From a virus, in IMG/VR virus record IMGVR_UViG_3300011115_000345, positions 1-35,998 of that record: a stretch of DNA of 35,998 bases. One strand, 5' to 3'. Position 1 is the first letter of the stretch; every line of letters begins with the position of its first letter. The notes beneath the pieces were generated by a model. That model saw only the letters and a list, made by a program, of their open reading frames with translations, had not been told where the DNA came from and ran no database searches. The position numbers and the translations under genes are program-made. This document shows, piece after piece, positions 17,137-24,419 of the stretch.

Positions 17137-19310
17137 AGCCTGCGTTCCGTCAGCTTGATGTGGCTCCCAACGGTGCCACCACGAGCCAACTTGCCAACGA
17201 TTGCGGACTCGGGGATCACGCTTTCGTGCCAATCGTCCGGGCCGTTTTCCATGCGCACTTTGTACCCGGGCTCATACGGCGTGCGTTTGGTCTTGCCTGT
17301 TGCCGGGTCCTTGATGTGCTTACCTGTAAAAGGATCACCCTCCCGCATGGGGTTGTTGCCGTACAAAGACCGGCTCAAAATCGTGTAGGGGGGCTTGTTT
17401 TTCTTTGCCGACCACTCGGTAAACACGCGGTGCCCCTTGTCGTACTTGTACGGCAGGGATTCCACCATGTCCCGCATGTCGGCGGCGCCTTTGCGCACGC
17501 GGTCGATGAACGACTGGTGAAAGTCGTTCACGGTAGTCAGGTTCTTGTTTGCCACCACCGGGGCCTTCATGCCCGCCGATTTTGCAGCGTTGGCGATGGC
17601 CCTGCGCATGTCCTCCACGCTGCCGCCGTCCGCCATCTTGGGCATGGGCGCCCCGGGCCGCACGGGCGCCGGGTTGGGCCGCACGGGCGCCGGGTTGGGC
17701 CGCATGGCCTGCAGGGCCTGCCCTTGGGGGGTCATGCTCAGGATGTTGCTTTGCGGCCCCTGTGGGCCCCGTAGCAGCGGCGATGGGGCGTTGAGCGGGC
17801 CACCGGGTGGCGGTGCCCCGGGCGGGCCGGGGGGTGGGCCGCCTGCTGGCGCTGGTGGCTGGCCGGGAGCCCCGGGTGGGCCGCCCGCTTGTGGCGGTTG
17901 GCCGGGTGGTTGCCCGGGAACTCCCGGCAGCATCTGTTGGCCGGGGTTTTCTGGCTGGAAGTCAACGCCGCCCACGGGGAAGCCCGGTCCACCAGACGGC
18001 GGTGCGTAGGCCTTGACCTTCATGTTGGGCGCCTCGTTGGCACCGATGTCCTTGAGGCTGACGTTGCCTTTACGCAACATAACGTGGGCCAGCATCTCGT
18101 CTTGGCTGGGCTCTTCCTTGACCGCGCCGCCCGCAGCGTAGCCGACCGATCCGCCTTCGGCCTTGCCCGCATAGGTCTTGCCCATTAGGACCATGTCACG
18201 CGCAACCTCCGGCGACACATTAAGCCGACGCGCAGTCATCATGATGTTCTTAGCCAGCAACTCCAGCTTGCCCGCACCAATAGGTGTATCCACGCCGGTT
18301 TGCGGGGCAAAGGTCCCCCAAGCTAACCCTTGCGCGGATACTGGCTCTAGGCCAACCTTGTTTGCGATCTGGCTGCGCCACCACGGCGACAGCATAGCCA
18401 TCTCAGGGTTGGTGACGCTGGCGCCCGGTATGGCCTGCTTGCCCTTGACGGTCTTCCAGTTGCGGGTATCCGCCAGCCCAACGGCGCGGCTCCAGTGCGC
18501 GTCGCCCACGGGCGTGGCCGTCTGAAACCCTGTCTCCGGCACGCCACTGGCTTGGATGTATAGCGGGACCTTGGGCGTCTTCATGGTCATCTCGCCCGAC
18601 TCAAGGTACTTGGACATGGGCCCTGCTTGAGCGGTCTTGTGGTAGGCATGCCCCGGCACGTTGCGGATGTCCGCCGGGAATCGCCGGGTGCGCTTGCCTT
18701 CAGGCATGCCCGCATATTTTAGGAAGTCCTTGAACCGGCCCTGCGTGTTCAGCGAGTAAGCGGCGGTGCCCCGGGGTATCTCCGTCATGACCTCGCTGGC
18801 CGGTGATGCCATGCCGATCAGGTGGTTCATCTTGTCGTACTCACGCACCGCGTTATCAAACCCGATCAGGTGCACCATGCGCTGAAACGCCGGATCGGTG
18901 ATGTACCACGGCTCCATGCCGTGGCGCAGTGACTCGTGCTTCTGGGCCTCGCCCAAAGTGTCAACTAGCCGTTGCTCATTCTCCTTGGTCATGACCCGGG
19001 CGGCAGAGGCGGCGCCTCTGGGTTTGGCGGCGGCACCCGGTAGCGTACCGGGCAGGTTGCCCTTGCGGCCTTGGTTCATCTCGTACAAGTCGCCCCGGGT
19101 CACTCCGAATAGCTGCTTGAGAGCCGGGTCTTCCGGCGCCACGCGGGACGCGGCCTTGGCGGCAATCTCTTTGGGGTTGCCGTAGATGCCGGGGAAGGCC
19201 ATGCGCTGGGGGTCTTTGACCGTCTGCAGCTTTGGGTTTAGGTTGGCCTTGGCAGCGGCAACGCGCCGGCTGTCTTGTACGTCGTCGTCGTCAAAGTCTG
19301 AGTCTGCCAT
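17133..19310 (-). CDS. Large protein with Pro/Gly-rich linker, unknown function
   Basis: 725 residues. The N-terminal about 400 residues look globular and conserved in style: DPALKQLFGVTRGDLYEMNQ, IGMASPASEVMTEIPRGTAA, TATPVGDAHWSRAVGLAD, MLSPWWRSQIANKVGLEPVS. The series of invariant-looking Trp, Asp and His residues suggests an enzyme or a helical DNA-binding fold, but I cannot name it. Residues near 440-557 are a Pro/Gly/Gln linker that includes a tandem RPNPAPV repeat made by a 21-base DNA duplication. GG motifs occur on both sides (KAEGGSVG, YAAGGAVK, MADGGSVE, LARGGTVG). The C-terminal about 160 residues form a second domain. The stop overlaps the next start as ATGA. Confidence 0.75.
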   Translation of the reverse strand: MADSDFDDDDVQDSRRVAAAKANLNPKLQTVKDPQRMAFPGIYGNPKEIAAKAASRVAPEDPALKQLFGVTRGDLYEMNQGRKGNLPGTLPGAAAKPRGAASAARVMTKENEQRLVDTLGEAQKHESLRHGMEPWYITDPAFQRMVHLIGFDNAVREYDKMNHLIGMASPASEVMTEIPRGTAAYSLNTQGRFKDFLKYAGMPEGKRTRRFPADIRNVPGHAYHKTAQAGPMSKYLESGEMTMKTPKVPLYIQASGVPETGFQTATPVGDAHWSRAVGLADTRNWKTVKGKQAIPGASVTNPEMAMLSPWWRSQIANKVGLEPVSAQGLAWGTFAPQTGVDTPIGAGKLELLAKNIMMTARRLNVSPEVARDMVLMGKTYAGKAEGGSVGYAAGGAVKEEPSQDEMLAHVMLRKGNVSLKDIGANEAPNMKVKAYAPPSGGPGFPVGGVDFQPENPGQQMLPGVPGQPPGQPPQAGGPPGAPGQPPAPAGGPPPGPPGAPPPGGPLNAPSPLLRGPQGPQSNILSMTPQGQALQAMRPNPAPVRPNPAPVRPGAPMPKMADGGSVEDMRRAIANAAKSAGMKAPVVANKNLTTVNDFHQSFIDRVRKGAADMRDMVESLPYKYDKGHRVFTEWSAKKNKPPYTILSRSLYGNNPMREGDPFTGKHIKDPATGKTKRTPYEPGYKVRMENGPDDWHESVIPESAIVGKLARGGTVGSHIKLTERRL

Positions 19311-19319
19311 GATGCCGTC

Positions 19320-20819
19320 CTATGTTGCCTTGCGCACGGGGAGTGCGCCAAATACTGCCGCCATCGGCATCTGGGTGTTGCGCTGGAGTATGCCACCGTA
19401 GCCGTGCTCGTGGGCCAACCGCTCAAGGTCGGTGAACGCGCCCTGCCTGTTCTCCACGCCTTGGTTGGCCTTGGCCGTAAACGGCGTGACGTTGTACTCC
19501 TTAGCCAGCGCGTGCAGGTTTTCTGGGTCGCTGGCGACGTCGTACAGGTCGCTGGCGCGGGCGTGGTACTTGTGCGTGCCCAGCCCCGGCTCGCCGCGCT
19601 CGGGGTCGCCCGCGTAGAAGTACGTCCGGTCGCGCACGGCTGCCGGGTCCTGCAGCCGCTCGGCCTCCGCCCCCTTGATGCCGGTGCCGTACCGGCTCGG
19701 GTCGGTGGCGGTCAGGTTGGGCTCGTTGCTGAAGTGCGTAAGCTCCGCGCTGGCCGGGTTACCGGGCTTGATCAGGTTGCGCAGGTACGGCGGTACGCCG
19801 CCGGTGTAGTCGCCTCGGTTCATCTCAGGCGGCAGCAGGATGGAGGCCTGCGGGCCATAGGTGAAGCCCTCGCCAAGCAACTGCTGCTTGAGGTTGATGA
19901 AGCGCTCGGCCTGCGCGGTATCGCCTTTGCGGGCGGCGTGGTACGCGGCCTCGTCGAGCTTGCGGACTTGGCCCTTGATCTTGGCATTGAGCGGGGTGTA
20001 GTTCACCACGCTGTTCTGGCCGCGTGTCTCGGTGGTCATGGCGGCCTGCGCCAGCGGGCTGTACATGCCGGAGTGCGCCGCCCATGCCTTCTCTTCGCCC
20101 TTGGGCCCAAACTCGTTGCCGTGCAGCGCATGGCCGTAGAAGTCGTGGACCGCCCGGAACATCTCGGTGTCGTTGAGCCCGGTGCGCTCGTCCACGTTGT
20201 TCATGGACAGGTGCGGCTCGCCGCCTTGGAACACGTACAGGTGGCCGTTGTTGTGGATGTCGCGCAGCATCTCCCTGCTGTTGCGGTAGTTGCCCTCACC
20301 GTTGCGGTGGAAGCTCATGTTCACCGGCAACGTGTCGAACTGCTGCTTGGTTTCGTGGTTCAGGTGCTGGTAGGCCTTGGCTACCAACTCGTCGTAGTCC
20401 CGGGCGTCGCCCACGTGCTCGGGCATCTGGCGCTTGTAGGCGTCATACACGGCCTGCTTGTACTCCGGGTGACCCTCGGTAGCCAACATGAACACGCGCC
20501 CGATGGGGGCCTGCTTCTTGAGCGAGCTTTCGGTGTTGGGGATCGGCGTGTAGGGCCTGCCAAACATCTGGCGGCTGTAGTCGTGCGCCGCCCTGTGCGC
20601 GGGCGTTTGCCCGCCGCGTATCAGGTCATGGACCTGCGCATCCTCAGATGGTTGCGGAACTGCGCCTCGTGGTGATCCGGGTGCAGCTTGGGCACCGGGC
20701 CCGCCTTCTTCTCGTAGGCCTGTAGCTCTTGCTCCACTTTGCGCAGCAGCGCGTGGACGGACCCGATAGAACGGCCCTTCTTGTGTTGTGTCATATTGCG
20801 CCTCGGTAGGTGTGGGCAT
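19320..20819 (-). CDS. Large phage protein of unknown function, probable frameshift near the 5' end
   Basis: Up to 499 residues from the only upstream ATG. A conserved-looking core reads YDELVAKAYQHLNHETKQQF, then NDTEMFRAVHDFYGHALHGN, FGPKGEEKAWAAHSGMYSPL and MTTETRGQNSVVNYTPLN; this combination recurs in large phage virion-block proteins. The several His and Glu residues could be catalytic, but no activity is established. The C-terminus (LTHFSNEPNLTATDPSRYGT, DRTYFYAGDPERG) is a second recurrent module. The first about 65 codons in this frame (GPFYRVRPRAAAQSGARATG) look like out-of-frame translation, and the plausible N-terminus lies in the overlapping frame at 20621-20794. The true start of this product is therefore unsure. 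Confidence 0.7.
   Translation of the reverse strand: MPTPTEAQYDTTQEGPFYRVRPRAAAQSGARATGLREEGGPGAQAAPGSPRGAVPQPSEDAQVHDLIRGGQTPAHRAAHDYSRQMFGRPYTPIPNTESSLKKQAPIGRVFMLATEGHPEYKQAVYDAYKRQMPEHVGDARDYDELVAKAYQHLNHETKQQFDTLPVNMSFHRNGEGNYRNSREMLRDIHNNGHLYVFQGGEPHLSMNNVDERTGLNDTEMFRAVHDFYGHALHGNEFGPKGEEKAWAAHSGMYSPLAQAAMTTETRGQNSVVNYTPLNAKIKGQVRKLDEAAYHAARKGDTAQAERFINLKQQLLGEGFTYGPQASILLPPEMNRGDYTGGVPPYLRNLIKPGNPASAELTHFSNEPNLTATDPSRYGTGIKGAEAERLQDPAAVRDRTYFYAGDPERGEPGLGTHKYHARASDLYDVASDPENLHALAKEYNVTPFTAKANQGVENRQGAFTDLERLAHEHGYGGILQRNTQMPMAAVFGALPVRKAT
20621..20794 (-). CDS. 57-residue frame, probably the displaced N-terminus of the 499-residue protein
   Basis: Reads MTQHKKGRSIGSVHALLRKV, then EQELQAYEKKAGPVPKLHPD, ending RMRRSMT. 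It has a normal amino-acid mix and an amphipathic helix, and a GAGG ribosome site 6 bases before its ATG. The overlapping reading of the larger frame looks like noise. It ends in ATGACCTGA just where the larger frame becomes protein-like (VHDLIRGGQTPAHRAAHDY). Either it is a separate small gene followed by a gene with an odd start, or a one-base deletion near 20630-20645 has split one gene. Confidence 0.6.
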   Translation of the reverse strand: MTQHKKGRSIGSVHALLRKVEQELQAYEKKAGPVPKLHPDHHEAQFRNHLRMRRSMT

Positions 20820-20845
20820 GGCGTGTCCCGGTGGTTTCCTGCATT

Positions 20846-22267
20846 TTATACCGCGTAGGGGTTCTCGGCCTTGCGCGGGTTGGCGTCGGCGTAGTCGTCC
20901 TCGTCCACCCACTCTCTGGGGAAGTCGATGGTCAGCCAGCCCGCGTCGCGCAAGTATCGCAGGGCTTGGCTCATGGCGTCAACAAAGTCGTCGTGCTCGG
21001 AGCCGTCGGGGAAGCTGCATATCTGGCTGACCATGCCCTCCGCCCAGTCCCGCACGTAGCCCTTGCGGTTGCTGGACTCGGGTATCCAGACCCGGCCCGC
21101 CTTGATGATGTTCGCCACGATCGACAGCCGCTGGACCTTGTCGGCCTTGCCCGGGTTGTACGGGATCACGGGCACGCCGGCCCTGCGCAGGTCTTGGATC
21201 AGGCTGATGCCCGCGCTCTTGTCCTCCACCAGCAGCAGGTCGACGCGCTTCTTGTTCTTGCCCTCGCCGTAGACGACCTCGTACTCGTCGAGGACCTTGG
21301 GCCGCAGGTCCGGGTACTGCAGGTGCTCTTGCCAGCAGTCGATCACCAGTGCACACATGCCGCCGTCCTCGGGCTTGTACACGCCCAGCGTGATGTGCGC
21401 CGTCGGGTCGTTGATCGTCTTCTCGCTGGTCGCGCAGTCCAGCGACTGCAGCACGAACTCGAACTTCGGGAGCGGCTTGCCCGCCGGCCAGAGCTTGAAC
21501 CACTCGCGCCGGACGATGCCGCCCTCCTCCGGGTCAATGATCTCCGCGTGAATCTCCTGCCGGCCCAGCTTGGTGCCCTCGTACTGCAGTATCTGCTTCT
21601 GAAAGCTGGGCGCCAAGTTCTTGATGTTGCTGTAGGTGCTGGCCCTGCTGACCACCACGTCGTCGCCCTCACGCGAGATCAGGTCCATGACCACCGGCTT
21701 GGGCTTGGGCGTGGTGGAGGCGATCAGCTTGGTGCGCTGGCCCAGCCGGATGCCGAACTGGATCATGTCCCACGACTCCTGCAGGTACTCCCACGCCGCC
21801 AACTCGTCGCACCACCCGCCGTGGAACTGTGGGCCCCGGAATCGCTCGGGCTCGCTTGCTGGGATGCCCTTGATTAATGACCCGTTGGTCAGTGTGAGTT
21901 CGTGCAGGCTCTTGTTGTAGTCGGCCACCAGTGCCGCCGGGATCACCGACAGCAGCCCGGAGTCGCCCTCGAAGCACGTGCCCCGCAAGTCGGCGCTGGT
22001 GGGGGCTGAGACGAGCCAGCGGGTGTTGGGCTGCTCCCACGCCCACCAGCCGAGGTTCTCGGCGGCTGCCCGGGTCTTGCCGGCGCCACGGCCTGCGCAC
22101 ATGAGCCAGATGGACCACTTGTCAGTTAGTGGCTCCAGTTGGTGCTTGTGGGCCGCCATGAGCCACCGGGCACGCCACTCGAAGGCCGCACGCTGCTCCG
22201 GCTTGAGTCGTGCGTACTGCTCACGGACCTTGGGGTCCTTCAGCAGCACGGCGGCTGCGTTACTCAC
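20846..22267 (-). CDS. Terminase large subunit
   Basis: 473 residues; ATP-driven DNA packaging motor and genome-cutting nuclease. The Walker A is CAGRGAGKT (residues 57-65), the Walker B with catalytic Glu is GGWCDE (about 150-155), and a coupling motif STTPKP is at 184-189. The C-terminal RNase H-like nuclease shows Asp277 in LQSLDCATS, Glu348-Asp349 in LLLVEDKSAG and the HDDFVDA motif at 425-431. All expected catalytic acids are present and the length is usual. It overlaps the small subunit gene by 8 bases. Its product would dock on the portal encoded 6 kb downstream. Confidence 0.95.
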   Translation of the reverse strand: MSNAAAVLLKDPKVREQYARLKPEQRAAFEWRARWLMAAHKHQLEPLTDKWSIWLMCAGRGAGKTRAAAENLGWWAWEQPNTRWLVSAPTSADLRGTCFEGDSGLLSVIPAALVADYNKSLHELTLTNGSLIKGIPASEPERFRGPQFHGGWCDELAAWEYLQESWDMIQFGIRLGQRTKLIASTTPKPKPVVMDLISREGDDVVVSRASTYSNIKNLAPSFQKQILQYEGTKLGRQEIHAEIIDPEEGGIVRREWFKLWPAGKPLPKFEFVLQSLDCATSEKTINDPTAHITLGVYKPEDGGMCALVIDCWQEHLQYPDLRPKVLDEYEVVYGEGKNKKRVDLLLVEDKSAGISLIQDLRRAGVPVIPYNPGKADKVQRLSIVANIIKAGRVWIPESSNRKGYVRDWAEGMVSQICSFPDGSEHDDFVDAMSQALRYLRDAGWLTIDFPREWVDEDDYADANPRKAENPYAV

Positions 22268-22787
22268 CGGCTGCGCGGGTCAGGGCCATGTTCTTGAGCA
22301 CCTCGTCGAACACGCCGAACGACACCTCGACGGCCAGCGGTGCGTCCTCGTCGCCGGCCACCACCGTGCGGTCGCCGTACTTCTTGGGGTGCCACGCTTT
22401 TAGCAGGCGCATGCGTGTGTCGATCTGCAGCTTGCGGTGGCCGAGCATGTCCTCTTCGGTCACCGTCGTTGCGTCGTCTTCACCCCCGCTATTTGTCACA
22501 ACCTTGCGGCCAACGTGCGTGTTGTCAGCGATGTGTAAGGCTTCTTCTGCAAGTATTTCGAAGCCAACTTCCCGGGCGCGCGCGTAGTCTACCGCGAAGG
22601 CCGGGTCTTCGTCGAGCCAACGAAATATGGACTGGTAGCTTGGCATTTGCTCCTGCCGGCAGAAGTCGCGTAGCGTCTTGCCCTCGGAAAGCCAGCCGAT
22701 AATCTGGCCTTTGATCTTTTCCTTGTTTGGGTACAGCGTGTCGCCCGGTGGGCGCCCTATCTTCTTGCCTGTTTTGCTCGTTGCCAT
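22260..22787 (-). CDS. Terminase small subunit
   Basis: 175 residues from the ATG at 22785-22787 with a GGAGGG ribosome site 7 bases upstream. The N-terminal half has a helix-turn-helix (EGKTLRDFCRQEQMPSYQSI, then FRWLDEDPAFAVDYARAREV), the DNA-recognition fold typical of small terminase subunits that bind the packaging site. The oligomerising middle follows (ILAEEALHIADNTHVGRKVV), and MLGHRKLQIDTRMRLLKAWH is characteristic of this family. The gene lies directly before the large subunit. Its ribosome site is buried in a strong hairpin, so its translation may be controlled. Confidence 0.9.
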   Translation of the reverse strand: MATSKTGKKIGRPPGDTLYPNKEKIKGQIIGWLSEGKTLRDFCRQEQMPSYQSIFRWLDEDPAFAVDYARAREVGFEILAEEALHIADNTHVGRKVVTNSGGEDDATTVTEEDMLGHRKLQIDTRMRLLKAWHPKKYGDRTVVAGDEDAPLAVEVSFGVFDEVLKNMALTRAAGE

Positions 22788-22794
22788 TGAATAA

Positions 22795-22827
22795 CCCTCC
22801 AAGCGCATCTCTCAGCGCGTTGGAGGG
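22795..22827 (-). promoter_or_regulatory. Hairpin sequestering the terminase small subunit ribosome site
   Basis: Inverted repeat: CCCTCCAAGCGC (22795-22806) and GCGCGTTGGAGGG (22815-22827) with an 8-base loop. It gives a 12-pair stem with one bulged base. On the minus-strand RNA the GGAGGG arm is the ribosome binding site of the small terminase gene. It sits exactly at the border between replication-type genes and the packaging block. No long T-run follows, so control of translation is more likely than simple termination. Confidence 0.65.
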
Positions 22828-22845
22828 TAGTTTACCGGGTTTGGC

Positions 22846-23040
22846 CTACTTGCTCAACTTCAGTTGCCGCTCGCGCAGGGCGTCGATCTCCGCCCACAGC
22901 TTGACCGCGTAGTCCGAGTCGATCTCCTCGCCCCAGATTTTCAGGGTGTCGTGGCAGTCCATCAGCGCCCGTTGGCAGGTCCCGGCGTCGTAGTCGCGGA
23001 CCTTGTGGGTAAAGGTCTGGTGGCAGGTTGCGTAGCTCAT
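22846..23040 (-). CDS. Small unknown protein (64 aa)
   Basis: Starts MSYATCHQTFTHKVRDYDAG and continues TCQRALMDCHDTLKIWGEEI. The ATG overlaps the upstream stop as ATGA, which fixes the start; the longer upstream frame is a shadow of the neighbouring gene. Two or three Cys/His residues occur (TCHQTFTH, TCQRA, MDCHD), which could form a metal site, and the C-terminus is an amphipathic helix (LWAEIDALRERQLKLSK). No family recognised. Confidence 0.7.
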   Translation of the reverse strand: MSYATCHQTFTHKVRDYDAGTCQRALMDCHDTLKIWGEEIDSDYAVKLWAEIDALRERQLKLSK

Positions 23041-23231
23041 GCTGCCACCTCTTCGGCCAGCACGGCCTGTAGGCCCGCCAACAGCTTCTGGGCTTCCTCC
23101 CGGGTAAGGACCGCAGCAGCAGTCCCGTGCCGCATGGACAGGTGCAGCCATGCGCCGCCCTCGTCCCATGAGTCGATGCTGACCCTTACACCGTCCTGCG
23201 TCTTAATGATGACTTCGATTTCGTTTGCCAT
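23037..23231 (-). CDS. Small unknown protein (64 aa)
   Basis: Begins MANEIEVIIKTQDGVRVSID with a GGAGAACAGC ribosome site. The first half looks like a four-strand beta sheet (DGVRVSIDSW, GGAWLHLSMR) and the second a helix (TREEAQKLLAGLQAVLAEEV), a common layout in small phage accessory proteins. It is coupled by ATGA to the next gene. Function unknown. Confidence 0.72.
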   Translation of the reverse strand: MANEIEVIIKTQDGVRVSIDSWDEGGAWLHLSMRHGTAAAVLTREEAQKLLAGLQAVLAEEVAA

Positions 23232-23259
23232 GCTGTTCTCCTGTGTGGGTGTGTAGGAA

Positions 23260-23275
23260 GGGGGCCGGAGCCCCC
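23260..23275 (-). terminator. Intercistronic GC hairpin
   Basis: GGGGGC-CGGA-GCCCCC, a perfect 6-base stem with a tetraloop that reads TCCG on the minus strand. It lies 6 bases after the stop of the 60-residue gene. It is one of three similar GC hairpins between genes here; there is no T-run, so message stabilisation or processing is as likely as termination. Confidence 0.5.
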
Positions 23276-23281
23276 GGGGGT

Positions 23282-23464
23282 TTAGGAAACGATGCGCTTG
23301 ATGTAGCTGGCATCGCAGACGCCGCCGCTCACAATCGCGCCGCTTTTCAGCGGGTAGACCAAGCTGACGTTGAAGCCATCGATCTGAGCGATGGTGTAGA
23401 CATGGGCGTCAGGCTCGTCAAGGACGACTACGCGCATGCCGACAGATAGGTTTTTGGGGTTCAT
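23282..23464 (-). CDS. Small unknown protein (60 aa)
   Basis: Starts MNPKNLSVGMRVVVLDEPDA; the ATG at 23462-23464 is preceded by AGGAAATAAC. It reads as a small all-beta domain (VYTIAQIDGFNVSLVYPL, AIVSGGVCDASYIKRIV) with an SH3-like or KOW-like pattern (VGMRVVVLD ... VYTIAQID). No family named. The 98-base gap upstream is AT-rich and may contain a promoter for this and the following genes, though I see no clear consensus. Confidence 0.65.
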   Translation of the reverse strand: MNPKNLSVGMRVVVLDEPDAHVYTIAQIDGFNVSLVYPLKSGAIVSGGVCDASYIKRIVS

Positions 23465-23562
23465 GTTATTTCCTGTGTGTGTTTGTTGGCCGGAATTAAC
23501 CAACAACTCAACTGTAACACGAAGTTAGAGTTTGTACAGATTTATTTTGTAGGTGTTTACCC

Positions 23563-23820
23563 TTACTGAACGGTGGGCCGCTTCCAGCGGTTGCGGATCG
23601 CGTCGCCCAGCTTCTCGATCTCCACGCAGTTGTCGGCCATGCACGCGCAGGCCTCGTTCTCGATGGCGATCGCGTGCTTGGTCGTCTGGATCGCCACCGT
23701 CATCATCTCCGCCTTGGCGATAGCCAGTGCCTCGTCGAACTCCTGTTGGGTGAAAAACTTCACGTGGTTTGCGGTGCCCAGCAGTTGTCGGGCCAGTGGG
23801 GATAGCTCTGGTTTGCTCAT
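23563..23820 (-). CDS. Small unknown helical protein (85 aa)
   Basis: Begins MSKPELSPLARQLLGTANHV. The middle is one long helix (QEFDEALAIAKAEMMTVAIQ) and a Cys pair in ENEACACMADNC is noticeable. The start is 3 bases from the previous stop, after AGGAGTAAGGC. It belongs to a run of small cotranscribed genes (24380 to 23563). No function can be assigned. Confidence 0.7.
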   Translation of the reverse strand: MSKPELSPLARQLLGTANHVKFFTQQEFDEALAIAKAEMMTVAIQTTKHAIAIENEACACMADNCVEIEKLGDAIRNRWKRPTVQ

Positions 23821-23823
23821 GCC

Positions 23824-24051
23824 TTACTCCTGTGAATTGCCCATGACACGGGCTTCCATGACCTTGTTGGCCTTGCGCAGCTTAGTGTTCTCGTCCTTCA
23901 ACTCGGCCACCTTACCGGTGAGGTAGGTCAGACGGGCCTCGGCCTGCCTGATCCAGTCCGCCACCTCCGCAGGCATCCTGTACTCCGCCACGGGCTCCGT
24001 GGAGGCCGTAGAGGCCGTTTTAAGCCGTTTTGCGGCTGGCTTAGTACTCAC
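23824..24051 (-). CDS. Small coiled-coil protein (75 aa)
   Basis: The N-terminal about 25 residues are Lys/Ser/Thr/Ala-rich and disordered (MSTKPAAKRLKTASTASTEP). The remainder is a helix ending in a leucine-zipper-like heptad run (LTYLTGKVAELKDENTKLRK). The start overlaps the preceding stop as ATGA... read as GTGA/ATG at 24048-24051. It probably forms dimers. No known family recognised. Confidence 0.7.
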   Translation of the reverse strand: MSTKPAAKRLKTASTASTEPVAEYRMPAEVADWIRQAEARLTYLTGKVAELKDENTKLRKANKVMEARVMGNSQE

Positions 24052-24380
24052 CCCTCCACCTCGATGCTATCGAAGCCCTGAGGCACCGTCTGGTGCGTGC
24101 TCAGGGGTTGGAAGAAGTCGTTGATGGATTTGGTGTAGGCCACCGGGTCGTAGGGCCGGCCCAGACTGTCGTTTGCCGCAAATGCGCGGACATTGATCTG
24201 GTAGTAGGCATGCACGTACTCGCTGGTGCTCATGCTCTCCCCGGTCTTAGGGAAGTAGCGCTTGTCCGGCGTGGCCTTGACACGCTTGTGCTTGCCGGTG
24301 ATCTTGAGCACCTGCGACATAAAGTCGGTGCGATTGTCGCGGATGGTGTAGCGGGCTTTGCCCAGTGTAACGGTCTGCAT
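24048..24380 (-). CDS. Unknown protein (110 aa)
   Basis: Starts MQTVTLGKARYTIRDNRTDF with a GGAGAACACC ribosome site. A conserved-looking basic region (KITGKHKRVKATPDKRYFPK) is followed by STSEYVHAYYQINVRAFAAN. It could be a small nucleic-acid-binding protein on charge alone; no motif proves it. It follows the DUF932 gene after a GC hairpin and overlaps the coiled-coil gene by 4 bases. Confidence 0.7.
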   Translation of the reverse strand: MQTVTLGKARYTIRDNRTDFMSQVLKITGKHKRVKATPDKRYFPKTGESMSTSEYVHAYYQINVRAFAANDSLGRPYDPVAYTKSINDFFQPLSTHQTVPQGFDSIEVEG

Positions 24381-24396
24381 GGTGTTCTCCGGTTGT

Positions 24397-24412
24397 GGGG
24401 GCCGAAGCCCCC
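24397..24412 (-). terminator. Intercistronic hairpin with UUCG tetraloop
   Basis: GGGGGC-CGAA-GCCCCC; on the minus-strand RNA this is GGGGGC-UUCG-GCCCCC, a 6-base stem closed by the very stable C(UUCG)G tetraloop. It lies 7 bases after the DUF932 stop codon. No T-run follows. It could block 3' exonucleases or slow polymerase. Confidence 0.55.
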
Positions 24413-24419
24413 GGGTTGA

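Noticed and set aside
19404-21877. Long plus-strand frames opposite the terminase and the following gene
   Set aside because: Same kind of shadow. The minus-strand reading contains catalytic terminase motifs and conserved phage domains.
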